Below the pieces are notes generated by a model. The model made no database searches. It was not told where the DNA came from and saw nothing but the letters and a program-made list of their open reading frames with translations. A stretch of DNA of 64,000 nucleotides from Mucilaginibacter yixingensis. Its GTDB lineage: Bacteria; Bacteroidota; Bacteroidia; Sphingobacteriales; Sphingobacteriaceae. The position numbers were made by a program, and so were the translations under genes. This document shows positions 18,136 to 26,578 of the stretch, one piece after another (within the stretch, counting starts at the first letter, position 1; every line of letters starts with the position of its first letter). The DNA lies in assembly GCF_041080815.1 (NCBI RefSeq), contig NZ_CP160205.1:3658001-3722000 (forward strand). Reading direction: 5' to 3'.

Positions 18136-19362
18136 TTACAGTTTAAGAAATATTTTTCGCTGATACAAAAAACGCAGCAGCAACAGTTGGATAAGCAGTA
18201 CGCCTGTCCATAAAATACTGCGGTGCCAGATAGGATCGATCCCCTTAATGGCTCCGTCTAATACAAATTGCGACGTGGAGAGGAAGTTAACCAATCCATG
18301 CGCGGCCATATAAATCAGGATGGAGTTTACCCCTATCCATACAAACGGGCGGCACCAGGCCTTAAAGCCAGCCACGTCAATAATACCATAAAATGCGGCA
18401 AACAGCAACATGCTCCAGCCACCGGCATAAAGCGTGAACGAGCTTGTCCACATGTTTTTATTAATAGGGAACGAAATGTTCCACAACAGGCCCAACAGCA
18501 CCAGTACCAAACCGGCGCCAAACAAAGCCAGCATTTTCTGTACCGGCCGCAGGCCCACCCTGCCGGGTAACAAAAAACTACCGGTAAAAACGCCCAGTAA
18601 AGCCGAACAAATTGCCGGTATGGTTGATAATAGTCCTTCCGGGTCATACACCTTACGGTGTAGCTTGCCCGGTAATAAATGCTGATCTATAAATGCTGCC
18701 AGGTTACCATCGGGTGTTAAAACACCTGCGCCGTGCCCTGGCACGGGTACCAACGCCATCAGCGCCCAGTATCCCAGCAATATCGAAACAAACCAAATGA
18801 TCTGTCCGCGTAGATTAAAGTTAAGATAAATAACCGCCGCAAAAAAACACGACAGCGCTATGCGCCCCAGCACACTGGCAAAGCGTGTATGCTCATACCC
18901 GGCAAAACTAAGCGCACCGTTAACCACCATGCCAAGCAATAGCAGCAACACGGTTCTTCGGATCAACTGAAAGTAACGGCTTCGGCTTTTGTTAAGCTGC
19001 CCGGTCATTTCGGTATCCAAACCGCGGTTGTAGGAGAAAGGCATAGAGATGCCTGCAATAAAGATAAAGAGCGGAAAAATAAGATCGTAGAAAGTAAAAC
19101 CGTTCCAAACGGTATGATGCAGCTGATTGCTCATGCCCACAGCCATGCGTTCCAGAAACGATAGTCGGCCATCGGTAGCTAGCTGCCAGTTGGTCGGGTT
19201 ACGGTACAAATGATACTTTTGCTGCACCACATCGGCAAAGCCATGAAATATCTCTTCGCCGCTTACAATCCAAAACATGTCAAAACCACGCAAGGCATCC
19301 AGCGATACTAATCTGCCCGGTTTTGAAGGGGTATTGGGGGGAGTTGTTTTCACAATATTCAA
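18136..19362 (-). CDS. NagX/HGSNAT-like multi-span membrane protein (DUF5009-type acyltransferase family)
   Basis: 408 residues with about ten membrane spans. The N-terminal RLVSLDALRGFDMFW motif and HHTVWNGFTFYDLIFPLFIFIAGIS are hallmarks of the family that includes human heparan-alpha-glucosaminide N-acetyltransferase and bacterial NagX. Bacterial members sit in N-acetylglucosamine-use loci. The start is unusual: no ATG precedes the conserved motif, so TTG at 19362 or GTG at 19353 must be used. It is the first gene of the operon with the symporter and GH89. Acyl transfer to an aminosugar or a transport role are both possible. Confidence 0.85.
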   Translation of the reverse strand: MNIVKTTPPNTPSKPGRLVSLDALRGFDMFWIVSGEEIFHGFADVVQQKYHLYRNPTNWQLATDGRLSFLERMAVGMSNQLHHTVWNGFTFYDLIFPLFIFIAGISMPFSYNRGLDTEMTGQLNKSRSRYFQLIRRTVLLLLLGMVVNGALSFAGYEHTRFASVLGRIALSCFFAAVIYLNFNLRGQIIWFVSILLGYWALMALVPVPGHGAGVLTPDGNLAAFIDQHLLPGKLHRKVYDPEGLLSTIPAICSALLGVFTGSFLLPGRVGLRPVQKMLALFGAGLVLVLLGLLWNISFPINKNMWTSSFTLYAGGWSMLLFAAFYGIIDVAGFKAWCRPFVWIGVNSILIYMAAHGLVNFLSTSQFVLDGAIKGIDPIWHRSILWTGVLLIQLLLLRFLYQRKIFLKL

Positions 19363-19445
19363 TGTTTCAGGGCGATGTAATATACTGCATAACTAACCCT
19401 AAAATGAGAGGCGTGCAGGCGTTTGCAGAAATGTAAGTTCCTAAA

Positions 19446-19476
19446 AAAACCTCCGGCAATTAAGGCCGGAGGTTTT
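19446..19476 (-). terminator. Terminator behind susD
   Basis: AAAACCTCCGGC (19446-19457) and GCCGGAGGTTTT (19465-19476) form a 12-bp stem with a 7-base loop, 20 bases after the SusD stop on the minus strand. It separates the susCD transcript from the acyltransferase-symporter-GH89 genes. Confidence 0.88.
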
Positions 19477-19495
19477 AGCTGTTTAGTTTATTGTG

Positions 19496-21160
19496 TTAAT
19501 AGCCGGTGTTTTGCACCAGTTTAGCATTGGTCTGGAAAGCTACAGTTGGGATTGGGAACAAACGACGATAAGTATCTGTGTTTGTTTTACCTAAGCCCCA
19601 GGTGTTTTCATATTTACCGAAGCGAATCATATCATTACGGTGCCAGCACTCCCAGGCAAACTCTCTGCTGCGTTCTGCATAGATAGCATCAAGTGTAAGT
19701 GAGGTAAGCGCCGCAGATGTGGTACGGTTAGCTCTCAACTGGTTAACCAATGATAATGCTGTTGCACCCAGTGTAGGCGTACCGCCACGGAAAATTGCTT
19801 CAGCTTTCATCAGGATGATATCAGAGTAGCGGAAAATCGGCATATCATTGCTCTGGTTTCTGCTGATGGTGTTGGTATAATCAGCTAAGAACTTAATGTT
19901 ACGATAGCCGATGTTCCAGGCAATTTCATCGTTACCCAAATCAAAAGAAGTAGCGCCATTACGTGAGGTGTGACCCAGCGGGGTAAGATTCAAAGCGTAA
20001 ACATAAGAAGCATCTGTACCGGTATAGAACTGGTCATAACCTTTTTTGGTGGTAGCTACCATAATTGGGCTACCATCATCCCAGGTTTGTGCACCGGTTA
20101 GCCATTGTTTGTTACGCACGTCATTCGGATCGTTAAAGTTGGCATAAAACTCATCGGTCGTCATACGCGGACCGCTTGGCTGTATGTTAGACAAACCGTT
20201 GCCAGTGCTTTGGTTCATTACCGGATCTGTATAACCACCAGCGGTAGAACCAGAGTAACGATATTTGATACCCAGGTTACGGTTCAAATCATAACGGGCA
20301 AAAAACATGTTACCGCTGCTTGTTGTAGCATCAAAAGGTATAGCGAAGATGAACTCCTTGGCGCTCGGACCGTTAGTTGGATAAAACTGCTGCAGATAGG
20401 TTGACATTGGCTCAAGACTGTAGGCATTAGAGCTGATGATTTTATCGCAATAAGTTATACAATCGTCATTACGCTGCGTGCCGGTATAAACCTGGGCATT
20501 CAGGTACATTTTAGCCAAAATAGCATACGCCAGGTTTACAGTAACTTGGCCGTAGGTGGTTCCGTCCACATTAGTTTTCAGGCTAGGGATGGCGGTTTTC
20601 AACTCGCTTTCCACATAGCTAAAAACCTGGGCACGCGGGGTATTGGTTTTTAGATCGGTTGCACCATACAGCGTATCCAGCGGTACATTACCATAGTTAT
20701 CCATCATCCAGAAGTAAGCCAATGCACGTACAGTTCTCAACTCTGCTATACTGGTTGTTTTACTGGCACTTGCAGGTGCACCTTTAAAAATGGATATAGT
20801 TTGGTTTACTGTACCAATAATGTTGGCAAAGTAAGTCCAGGTAGAGTTTACCCAGGCGTTGTCTTTAGTCCAGGTGTGGCGGTGTAATTCAACGTACTTG
20901 TTACCGTCTACCCAGTTTGGACCAAAGCTTGGCAAAACAGCCTCGTCGGTAGAGCAGCTTTGGGTAAAAAAGTAAGACGTTGCATAGTCATTCCTTAAAG
21001 CAATATACATTGCTCCCGACGCAGCGTTATACTGCGCTGCAGTAGTTGGGAAGGACTGCGACGTCAATTCGGATGTGATGGGCACATCCAGTTTGTGGCA
21101 TGATGAGAATATTAAGGCTGCAAAAAACAAACCTGCTATTCCTGAAAATATCGTTTTCAT
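19496..21160 (-). CDS. SusD/RagB-family glycan-binding lipoprotein
   Basis: 554 residues. The signal peptide ends at a lipobox with Cys21 (IFSSC), so the mature protein is lipid-anchored on the cell surface. The body has the SusD helical repeat fold: an N-terminal SAGAMY-like region, LRTVRALAYFWMMDNYGNVPLDT, and the C-terminal YAERSREFAWECWHRNDMIRFGKY motif. It caps the SusC channel and captures glycan. The gene starts 20 bases behind the susC stop. Confidence 0.95.
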   Translation of the reverse strand: MKTIFSGIAGLFFAALIFSSCHKLDVPITSELTSQSFPTTAAQYNAASGAMYIALRNDYATSYFFTQSCSTDEAVLPSFGPNWVDGNKYVELHRHTWTKDNAWVNSTWTYFANIIGTVNQTISIFKGAPASASKTTSIAELRTVRALAYFWMMDNYGNVPLDTLYGATDLKTNTPRAQVFSYVESELKTAIPSLKTNVDGTTYGQVTVNLAYAILAKMYLNAQVYTGTQRNDDCITYCDKIISSNAYSLEPMSTYLQQFYPTNGPSAKEFIFAIPFDATTSSGNMFFARYDLNRNLGIKYRYSGSTAGGYTDPVMNQSTGNGLSNIQPSGPRMTTDEFYANFNDPNDVRNKQWLTGAQTWDDGSPIMVATTKKGYDQFYTGTDASYVYALNLTPLGHTSRNGATSFDLGNDEIAWNIGYRNIKFLADYTNTISRNQSNDMPIFRYSDIILMKAEAIFRGGTPTLGATALSLVNQLRANRTTSAALTSLTLDAIYAERSREFAWECWHRNDMIRFGKYENTWGLGKTNTDTYRRLFPIPTVAFQTNAKLVQNTGY

Positions 21161-21180
21161 GTACTTCTTAATTTAAAATG

Positions 21181-24100
21181 TTAAAAGGTTACGTTAGCTC
21201 CAAGCATCAGTGTGCGGGTTTTAGGATAGAAGTTGTTGTAATCAATCCCCGGCGCTACGCCTCCCTGATTAATTTCAGGATCAATACCTTTATAACCGGT
21301 AATGGTAGCAATGTTATTGCCCGATACATAGATCCTGATGTTGGCTACATTTTTAAACGGCGTTTTGATGTTGTAGCCTAATGTTGCGTTGTCTAACCTT
21401 ACGTAAGAACCACTTTCAATATATCTGTCTGAATAGTAAGAGTTTTTAAGATCTGAGATCTTGTCGTTTCCGGCACTAACCAAGATGTTGTTGATATTGG
21501 CAGCAGCAGTATAAGAAAGATCTGCACGGGTAGCGTCAAATATTTTGCCGCCCAGGCTGCTTCTAAAGAACACGTTCAGATCAAAATTTTTGTACCTGAA
21601 AGTGTTGCTCCAGCTTAACAATACTTTAGGCTGCGCATCGCCCAGGTAAAAATAATCTGTACCAATACCCGGGGTAGTGGTGGTGGTTCCGTCTTTTTTG
21701 TAGAATAATGAGTTACCACTGGCATCCTTACCTGCATATTTGTAAGCAAAGAACTGGCCGATAGGATAGCCTACTTTCAAGATTTGCAGGGTAGCATTGG
21801 TTTGACCCGGACCTTCAGGATCTGAGTAACGGGTAGAATCGCTGCTGCCGTATGGGCTTACCAGGCTGGTAACTTTGTTTTTGTTGTATGCCACGGTAAC
21901 GCTTGTTTTCCAGCCAAAATCTTTTTGTTTAACCGGTTCGGCACCCAACCCTAGCTCTATACCTTTGTTATTTACGCTACCACCGTTGGCCCAAATGGCA
22001 CCACCCGGTACCAATGTTGGTGATACATTGTATCTAAACAACATACCCGAGGTGTTTTTATTATATACATCAATAGATCCGGAAACAACATTGTGAAACA
22101 AACCAAAATCTAAACCGATGTTGGTTGTAGCGGTACGCTCCCATTTCAAGTTTTCGTTTGCGCCCTGGATTGGTGAGTAAGCTGCTGCCTGCACGCCACT
22201 GTTATAATAAGTACCGGCAGAGCCATAAACCAGCTTAGCTGTATAAGCACCAATACCTCCAGAGTTACCGGTTACACCGTAGCTGACACGCAGTTTCAGA
22301 TCGCTAAATAAAGATTGGTTCTTCATGAAGCTCTCTTCGCTTATACGCCAGGCCACACCTACTGAAGGGAAATAACCCCAATAGTTGTTAGCACCAAATG
22401 CTGAACTACCATCGCGACGGATAGAGCCTTGCAACAGGTATTTCTCTTTGTAGTTATAGTTCAACCTGAAGAAATCTGAAATAGACAGGATACGGCCATA
22501 GGTAAGATCGGCACCCTGGTTTATTCTGTATGATGGGATGCTGTAAGGGTTACCCAGCGCCAGGTTATTGAAACCTACGTTATCTGTAGGGAAGTTAGTG
22601 CTTGATGTTTGGAAGCCTTCGCCATACACATAATCCTGGTAAGTATAACCTAACACCGCGTTAATGCTATGGTCTCCAATTTGTTTATCCCAGGTTAAGA
22701 ATGTTTCCAGCGTTTTGGTGGTGTTAGAATAATCGCTGCGGTAAGCTGTACCGTTGGTACCAAAGGTAACCAGGCTATGTGCTACACCAATAGCAGGATC
22801 TGGGTTGTTATAAAAACCGCTTGAGTATTTGCTGTAGTAGGCACCATAATACTCGCCATGCAATGATGATGTTTTTTGGTAAGACAGGTTAACATTGTAT
22901 TTTAAACCCAATGGTAATTTAAGCTCGGTATTGAAACCGCCTGTTAACACGTTGTACTTGGTGTTATCCTGTGCGTTGTTGGCAATACCCAGCGGGTTAA
23001 AATAACCGGTGGTACCAAAATCTTCAAAATAGCTGCCATCTGCATTTAACACCGGCGATACCGGTAAGTGTTTTGCTGCTTGCAGCAGCACCACGTTCTG
23101 CAATGGCTCGTTATTGGAGTTGCTGGTTGAGTTAGCAATATTCAAAGAGAATTTCAGGTTATCGTTCAATGCATATTGCTCCACGCTTAAACGTCCTATC
23201 ACGCGCTCAAGTGAGCTGGCCGACAGGATACCGTCTTTTTTAAAGTAGTTTAAGCTGGCAGCATAAGTACCGTGCTCGCCACCGCCGGTAAGCGAAATGT
23301 TGTGGTTTTGCGAGTAAGCGGTAGAACGTTCAATAGCCTTCATCCAGTCTGTATTGGCACCCAGATCATCAGCTGGTTTAAATGATGCGTTGTTGGCTGC
23401 CAAATAGGTGCGCAGTTGGTCTGAGTTCATCAGCTTCAGTGTGCTGCTTACTTTTTCCATGCCGGCATAACCGCTGTAGCTTACTTGTGATGTACCTTTT
23501 TTACCACGACGGGTAGTGATCATAACTACACCACTTGATGCTTTGTTACCATAAATAGCTGTTGCGGCAGCATCTTTTAATACTTCCATAGAAGCAATAT
23601 CATTAGGAGCAACCGAAGCAATATCGGCACCGGGGATACCATCAATTACATAGTATGGAGAACCCGGACTGTTTACTGTTGACGCACCGCGCAAAACAAC
23701 AGCCGATGATTTATTAGGATCGCCGCTTGCAGTAATGTTTAAGCCGGCTACCTTGCCTTGCAGCAATTGGCCAACGTCAGAAATTGAGCCTTTATTTAAA
23801 TCTTCAGGCTTAATTGATGTAATAGAGCTGGACAGGGTTTTACGTGAACTGGTACCATAACCCACCACCACAATCTCTTTCAGAGCCTGGTTGGCGTCGG
23901 CCAGTTCAACTTTGTAAGATTTTGCCTCTGTTACGGCAACTTCTTTAGTATTATAACCTACCGATGTGAATACTAACACATCGCCGGGTTTAGCAGTGAT
24001 GGCAAAGCTACCGTTAACCTGTGTAGAGGTTGCTTTGCTGGTTCCTTTAATAGCTACGGTAACACCTGGAATGGATATTCCCTTGCTGTCAGAAACAGTA

Positions 24101-24210
24101 CCAGTAATGCGTCCCTCCTGGGCATACGTAAACTGCATACTAAAAATTAGTGCGCAGAAGAGCATTAAGGCCATGCACCTGCTTTTCGCGTAGGTAAGGT
24201 TCAATCTCAT
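21181..24210 (-). CDS. SusC/RagA-family TonB-dependent glycan transporter
   Basis: 1009 residues with a signal peptide (to about residue 30), a carboxypeptidase-regulatory-like domain (GRITGTVSDSKGISIPGVTVAIKGT, about 33-110), the TonB-box region with the typical EIVVVGYGT motif, a plug with GKVAGLNI and the IDGIPG signature, and a beta barrel. It imports oligosaccharides across the outer membrane with its SusD partner. No ECF sigma or anti-sigma gene is present; the N-terminal signalling domain is absent too, so control is more likely by the divergent LacI protein. Confidence 0.96.
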   Translation of the reverse strand: MRLNLTYAKSRCMALMLFCALIFSMQFTYAQEGRITGTVSDSKGISIPGVTVAIKGTSKATSTQVNGSFAITAKPGDVLVFTSVGYNTKEVAVTEAKSYKVELADANQALKEIVVVGYGTSSRKTLSSSITSIKPEDLNKGSISDVGQLLQGKVAGLNITASGDPNKSSAVVLRGASTVNSPGSPYYVIDGIPGADIASVAPNDIASMEVLKDAAATAIYGNKASSGVVMITTRRGKKGTSQVSYSGYAGMEKVSSTLKLMNSDQLRTYLAANNASFKPADDLGANTDWMKAIERSTAYSQNHNISLTGGGEHGTYAASLNYFKKDGILSASSLERVIGRLSVEQYALNDNLKFSLNIANSTSNSNNEPLQNVVLLQAAKHLPVSPVLNADGSYFEDFGTTGYFNPLGIANNAQDNTKYNVLTGGFNTELKLPLGLKYNVNLSYQKTSSLHGEYYGAYYSKYSSGFYNNPDPAIGVAHSLVTFGTNGTAYRSDYSNTTKTLETFLTWDKQIGDHSINAVLGYTYQDYVYGEGFQTSSTNFPTDNVGFNNLALGNPYSIPSYRINQGADLTYGRILSISDFFRLNYNYKEKYLLQGSIRRDGSSAFGANNYWGYFPSVGVAWRISEESFMKNQSLFSDLKLRVSYGVTGNSGGIGAYTAKLVYGSAGTYYNSGVQAAAYSPIQGANENLKWERTATTNIGLDFGLFHNVVSGSIDVYNKNTSGMLFRYNVSPTLVPGGAIWANGGSVNNKGIELGLGAEPVKQKDFGWKTSVTVAYNKNKVTSLVSPYGSSDSTRYSDPEGPGQTNATLQILKVGYPIGQFFAYKYAGKDASGNSLFYKKDGTTTTTPGIGTDYFYLGDAQPKVLLSWSNTFRYKNFDLNVFFRSSLGGKIFDATRADLSYTAAANINNILVSAGNDKISDLKNSYYSDRYIESGSYVRLDNATLGYNIKTPFKNVANIRIYVSGNNIATITGYKGIDPEINQGGVAPGIDYNNFYPKTRTLMLGANVTF

Positions 24211-24265
24211 AATTTGTAGGGTTTTAAGTTCATAATATTGGGTTGGTTGTTAGTTTGCTGGTTTA

Positions 24266-25153
24266 TTAAAACTTGAGCGTGGGCGGCAGATATTTAGCTA
24301 CCAGTGCCTCGTAATAAGGCTTTAATTCTTCCCAGCTCTTTTGGTTCGGATTTTTAGAGTACAGATCATACGGATTAAAGAGTTTTACCCATTCAAACAT
24401 TTTATGATCATGCTCGCTCATCAGGTGATTATAAGCCTGCTCGCGGTGTTGCGAATAGAAAGAGTGATAACGCAACATGTATAAACCTTCTTCAGGAATA
24501 TAATCTTTCATCATGTGGTAAACATATTCGTCGTGTCCCCATGACATGTGCACGTTGGCTAATCCACAATTGCGGGTATAAACGCCCAGTTCTGTATTAT
24601 AGCGCGGATCGTTATAATCCGGATTATCTTTAAAAAACTCTGGGTAAACAATCTTGTCAGAGAAAGCACAGCCTACCGGGAAGGTATCACCTACCACGGC
24701 CCACTGCGGCTCGCCAAACAGGCACAGCACTTTACCCATATCATGGATAAGGCCTACCAGTACCATCCAATCGGGGTGCCCGTCATTACGAATGGCTTCC
24801 GAAGTTTGCAGCAGGTGTTGCATCTGATCCAGATCAGTATCCGGATCAGAGTCATCCACCAGTTGATTCAAAAAAGCAAAAGCATCCCATATAGGCATCT
24901 CCTTTTTATCGAAGCTTAAGTATTTCGCTTTATGCTCCAGCACAAAGTCATATGTTTGATAATGGTGATTGAGGCGATAGAACTCACGCACGCCATCCTT
25001 CTCGGTGGCCTGGTAGTTACGGAATTCTTCTTCTTTCTTATCCTCGTTGATCTTTGCCGGATCTGGATAGCGGCGCAACACATCAGTTTCCCATTCATCT
25101 AGATTTGCAAGTGGAGAAAGCTCATCGCCCTGGATGCCAGTATTAGATTCCAT
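24266..25153 (-). CDS. Myo-inositol oxygenase
   Basis: 295 residues from the ATG at 25151-25153; the upstream TTG extension would add 27 residues lacking family similarity. The conserved iron-binding HD-type pattern of MIOX is present: [43 protein letters not shown] and the RYHSFYSQH segment. The enzyme cleaves myo-inositol with oxygen to give D-glucuronate. There is no signal peptide, so it acts in the cytoplasm. The gene leads a transcript with susC, 55 bases downstream, and shares a divergent promoter region with the LacI gene, which makes it part of the glycan locus. Confidence 0.92.
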   Translation of the reverse strand: MESNTGIQGDELSPLANLDEWETDVLRRYPDPAKINEDKKEEEFRNYQATEKDGVREFYRLNHHYQTYDFVLEHKAKYLSFDKKEMPIWDAFAFLNQLVDDSDPDTDLDQMQHLLQTSEAIRNDGHPDWMVLVGLIHDMGKVLCLFGEPQWAVVGDTFPVGCAFSDKIVYPEFFKDNPDYNDPRYNTELGVYTRNCGLANVHMSWGHDEYVYHMMKDYIPEEGLYMLRYHSFYSQHREQAYNHLMSEHDHKMFEWVKLFNPYDLYSKNPNQKSWEELKPYYEALVAKYLPPTLKF

Positions 25154-25284
25154 AAGTATAAAAATTAAGTTAAACAGTTTTACGGTTACAGCAGTAAATT
25201 GGTTTAAAAGCTGGTTGTAGTTGGTTTGTAACACTAATTTGAGTAAATTACTTGTTACATTTTTTTTTTAGCCAGAGAATATTC

Positions 25285-25300
25285 ACGTAAACGTTTAAGT
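25285..25300. promoter_or_regulatory. Candidate LacI-family operator between the myo-inositol oxygenase and LacI genes
   Basis: ACGTAAACGTTTAAGT contains the 10-bp perfect palindrome TAAACGTTTA with a central CG, the general form of LacI/PurR/CcpA operators. It lies in the divergent intergenic region, 72 bases before the LacI start. A second, weaker inverted repeat (GTAACA 25228-25233 with TGTTAC 25253-25258) lies nearer to the oxygenase gene. Confidence 0.55.
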
Positions 25301-25372
25301 AAAAAATGATATTTTGCGGGATATTAGCATCAGAACGCCACTTTTTTTCAAGGTAGCAGCCAATTATAAGCC

Positions 25373-26395
25373 ATGGGAACCATTACAATTAAATTACTTG
25401 CCGAACGGTTAAATTTATCTACAGCTACTATATCCAAGGCCTTGTGTGATAGCCATGAAATTAGTGAGGTGACAAAAAGAAAAGTGCTTGATTTGGCTCG
25501 CGAGCTTAATTACGTTCCAAATGCTTATGCCGGCAGCTTACGCAGGCACAAAAGCAAAACCATAGCCGTACTGATCCCAGAGGTGGCCGACAGCTTTTTT
25601 TCGCTGGCGCTGAATGGCATTGAGGAGGTGGCCCTGGCCAAAGGCTATCACACCCTGATCTATATGACTCATGAAAAAGTTGAGCGTGAAAAAGCCATTC
25701 TGAAAGAGTTGGTCGGCGGTCGTGTAGACGGCGCCATTATCTCGGTTACCGCAGAGACTGCATCTTTTGAGCATATCCATGATTTTAATCGCCGCCTGCC
25801 GGTTGTGTTTTTTGACCGCGTTTGCCCCGAGATTGATACCGCCCAAATAACCACCAACGATTTTGAATGCGGTTATCAGGCTACTCAGCACCTTATTGAG
25901 GCGGGGTGCCGCAAAATTGTGATGCTATCTATATCCAACAGCCTATCAATCATCTCTGCGCGTAGTGAAGGCTTTAAAAAGGCTATTGCCGACAATAATT
26001 TAAGCGAGGCTGATTGCCACATTATAGCTTGTACAGAGGATGCTGCCAGCAACTATACTCTGGTTAAAGAAATAATGAGCGGCCCTAACCGTCCGGATGG
26101 CATTATCGCTACGGTAGAGAAACTGACTACAGAAATATACCTGGCTTGCCAGGATTTGGGGATCACCATTCCAACCGATGTAAAGGTGATCTGCTTCTCT
26201 AATCAATCGTCGGCGGTTATTCTTAACCCCAGCCTTACTACCATTACCCAGCCAGCCTTTGACATGGGAAAAGCTGCAGCAACCGCACTACTCAAAGCAC
26301 TAAAAAACAACGAGTTGCCTTTAGCTGATGAAAGCGAGGTGATTCCGTCCACATTAGTTGTACGCAACTCTACAACGGGGGGAATAAAAAATTAA
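25373..26395 (+). CDS. LacI-family transcriptional regulator
   Basis: 340 residues. Residues 1-55 are the LacI HTH (TIKLLAERLNLSTATISKAL, then the hinge NYVPNAYAGSLRR), followed by a periplasmic-binding-protein-like sensor domain (IAVLIPEVADSFFSLALNGIE to the C-terminus). It is divergent from the myo-inositol oxygenase-susC-susD operon and the only classical regulator in the 14-40 kb region, so it is the probable controller. LacI-type palindromes here and at two other promoters of the region support this. The ligand is unknown; a sugar or inositol derivative would fit. Confidence 0.93.
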   Translation: MGTITIKLLAERLNLSTATISKALCDSHEISEVTKRKVLDLARELNYVPNAYAGSLRRHKSKTIAVLIPEVADSFFSLALNGIEEVALAKGYHTLIYMTHEKVEREKAILKELVGGRVDGAIISVTAETASFEHIHDFNRRLPVVFFDRVCPEIDTAQITTNDFECGYQATQHLIEAGCRKIVMLSISNSLSIISARSEGFKKAIADNNLSEADCHIIACTEDAASNYTLVKEIMSGPNRPDGIIATVEKLTTEIYLACQDLGITIPTDVKVICFSNQSSAVILNPSLTTITQPAFDMGKAAATALLKALKNNELPLADESEVIPSTLVVRNSTTGGIKN

Positions 26396-26430
26396 AAGTC
26401 TTAGCTGATTGATTGCAGGCCGTAAAGATT

Positions 26431-26574
26431 TCCCAATCCTTCCCTGGTCCGAAGGACTCCTTTGGAGGGAGGGGCGTGGTTGGAATGTGTAGTGGCAGGG
26501 AGGAGTTTATGCAGTATACAATCGCATTAACCCCGCCCTACACCATCCCAGGGAGAATCGCACTTTCCCAACGC
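26431..26574. repeat. Dispersed intergenic repeat, copy 1 of 3
   Basis: It shares with 30541-30700 and 55789-55903 the blocks CCAATCCNTCCCTGG, GGAGGG, GTGGCAGGGAGG-GTTTA and a closing CCAGGGAGAATCGCAC-like block. It fills the gap between the convergent LacI and GH92 genes. The inserted CCGAAGGACTCCTTTGG segment makes this copy longer at its left hairpin. It encodes no ORF. Confidence 0.7.
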
Positions 26575-26578
26575 TTTT

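Noticed and set aside
14260..19362. A heparan sulfate PUL
   Set aside because: GH89 and an HGSNAT-like gene are present, but there are no sulfatases, GH88 or heparin lyases in the window.
19446..24210. An ECF sigma/anti-sigma pair controlling susCD
   Set aside because: No such genes flank susC, and SusC lacks the extra N-terminal signalling domain. LacI control fits better.
24266..25234. A longer myo-inositol oxygenase starting at 25234
   Set aside because: The extra 27 residues begin at TTG, look like translated leader sequence and do not match the family N-terminus.
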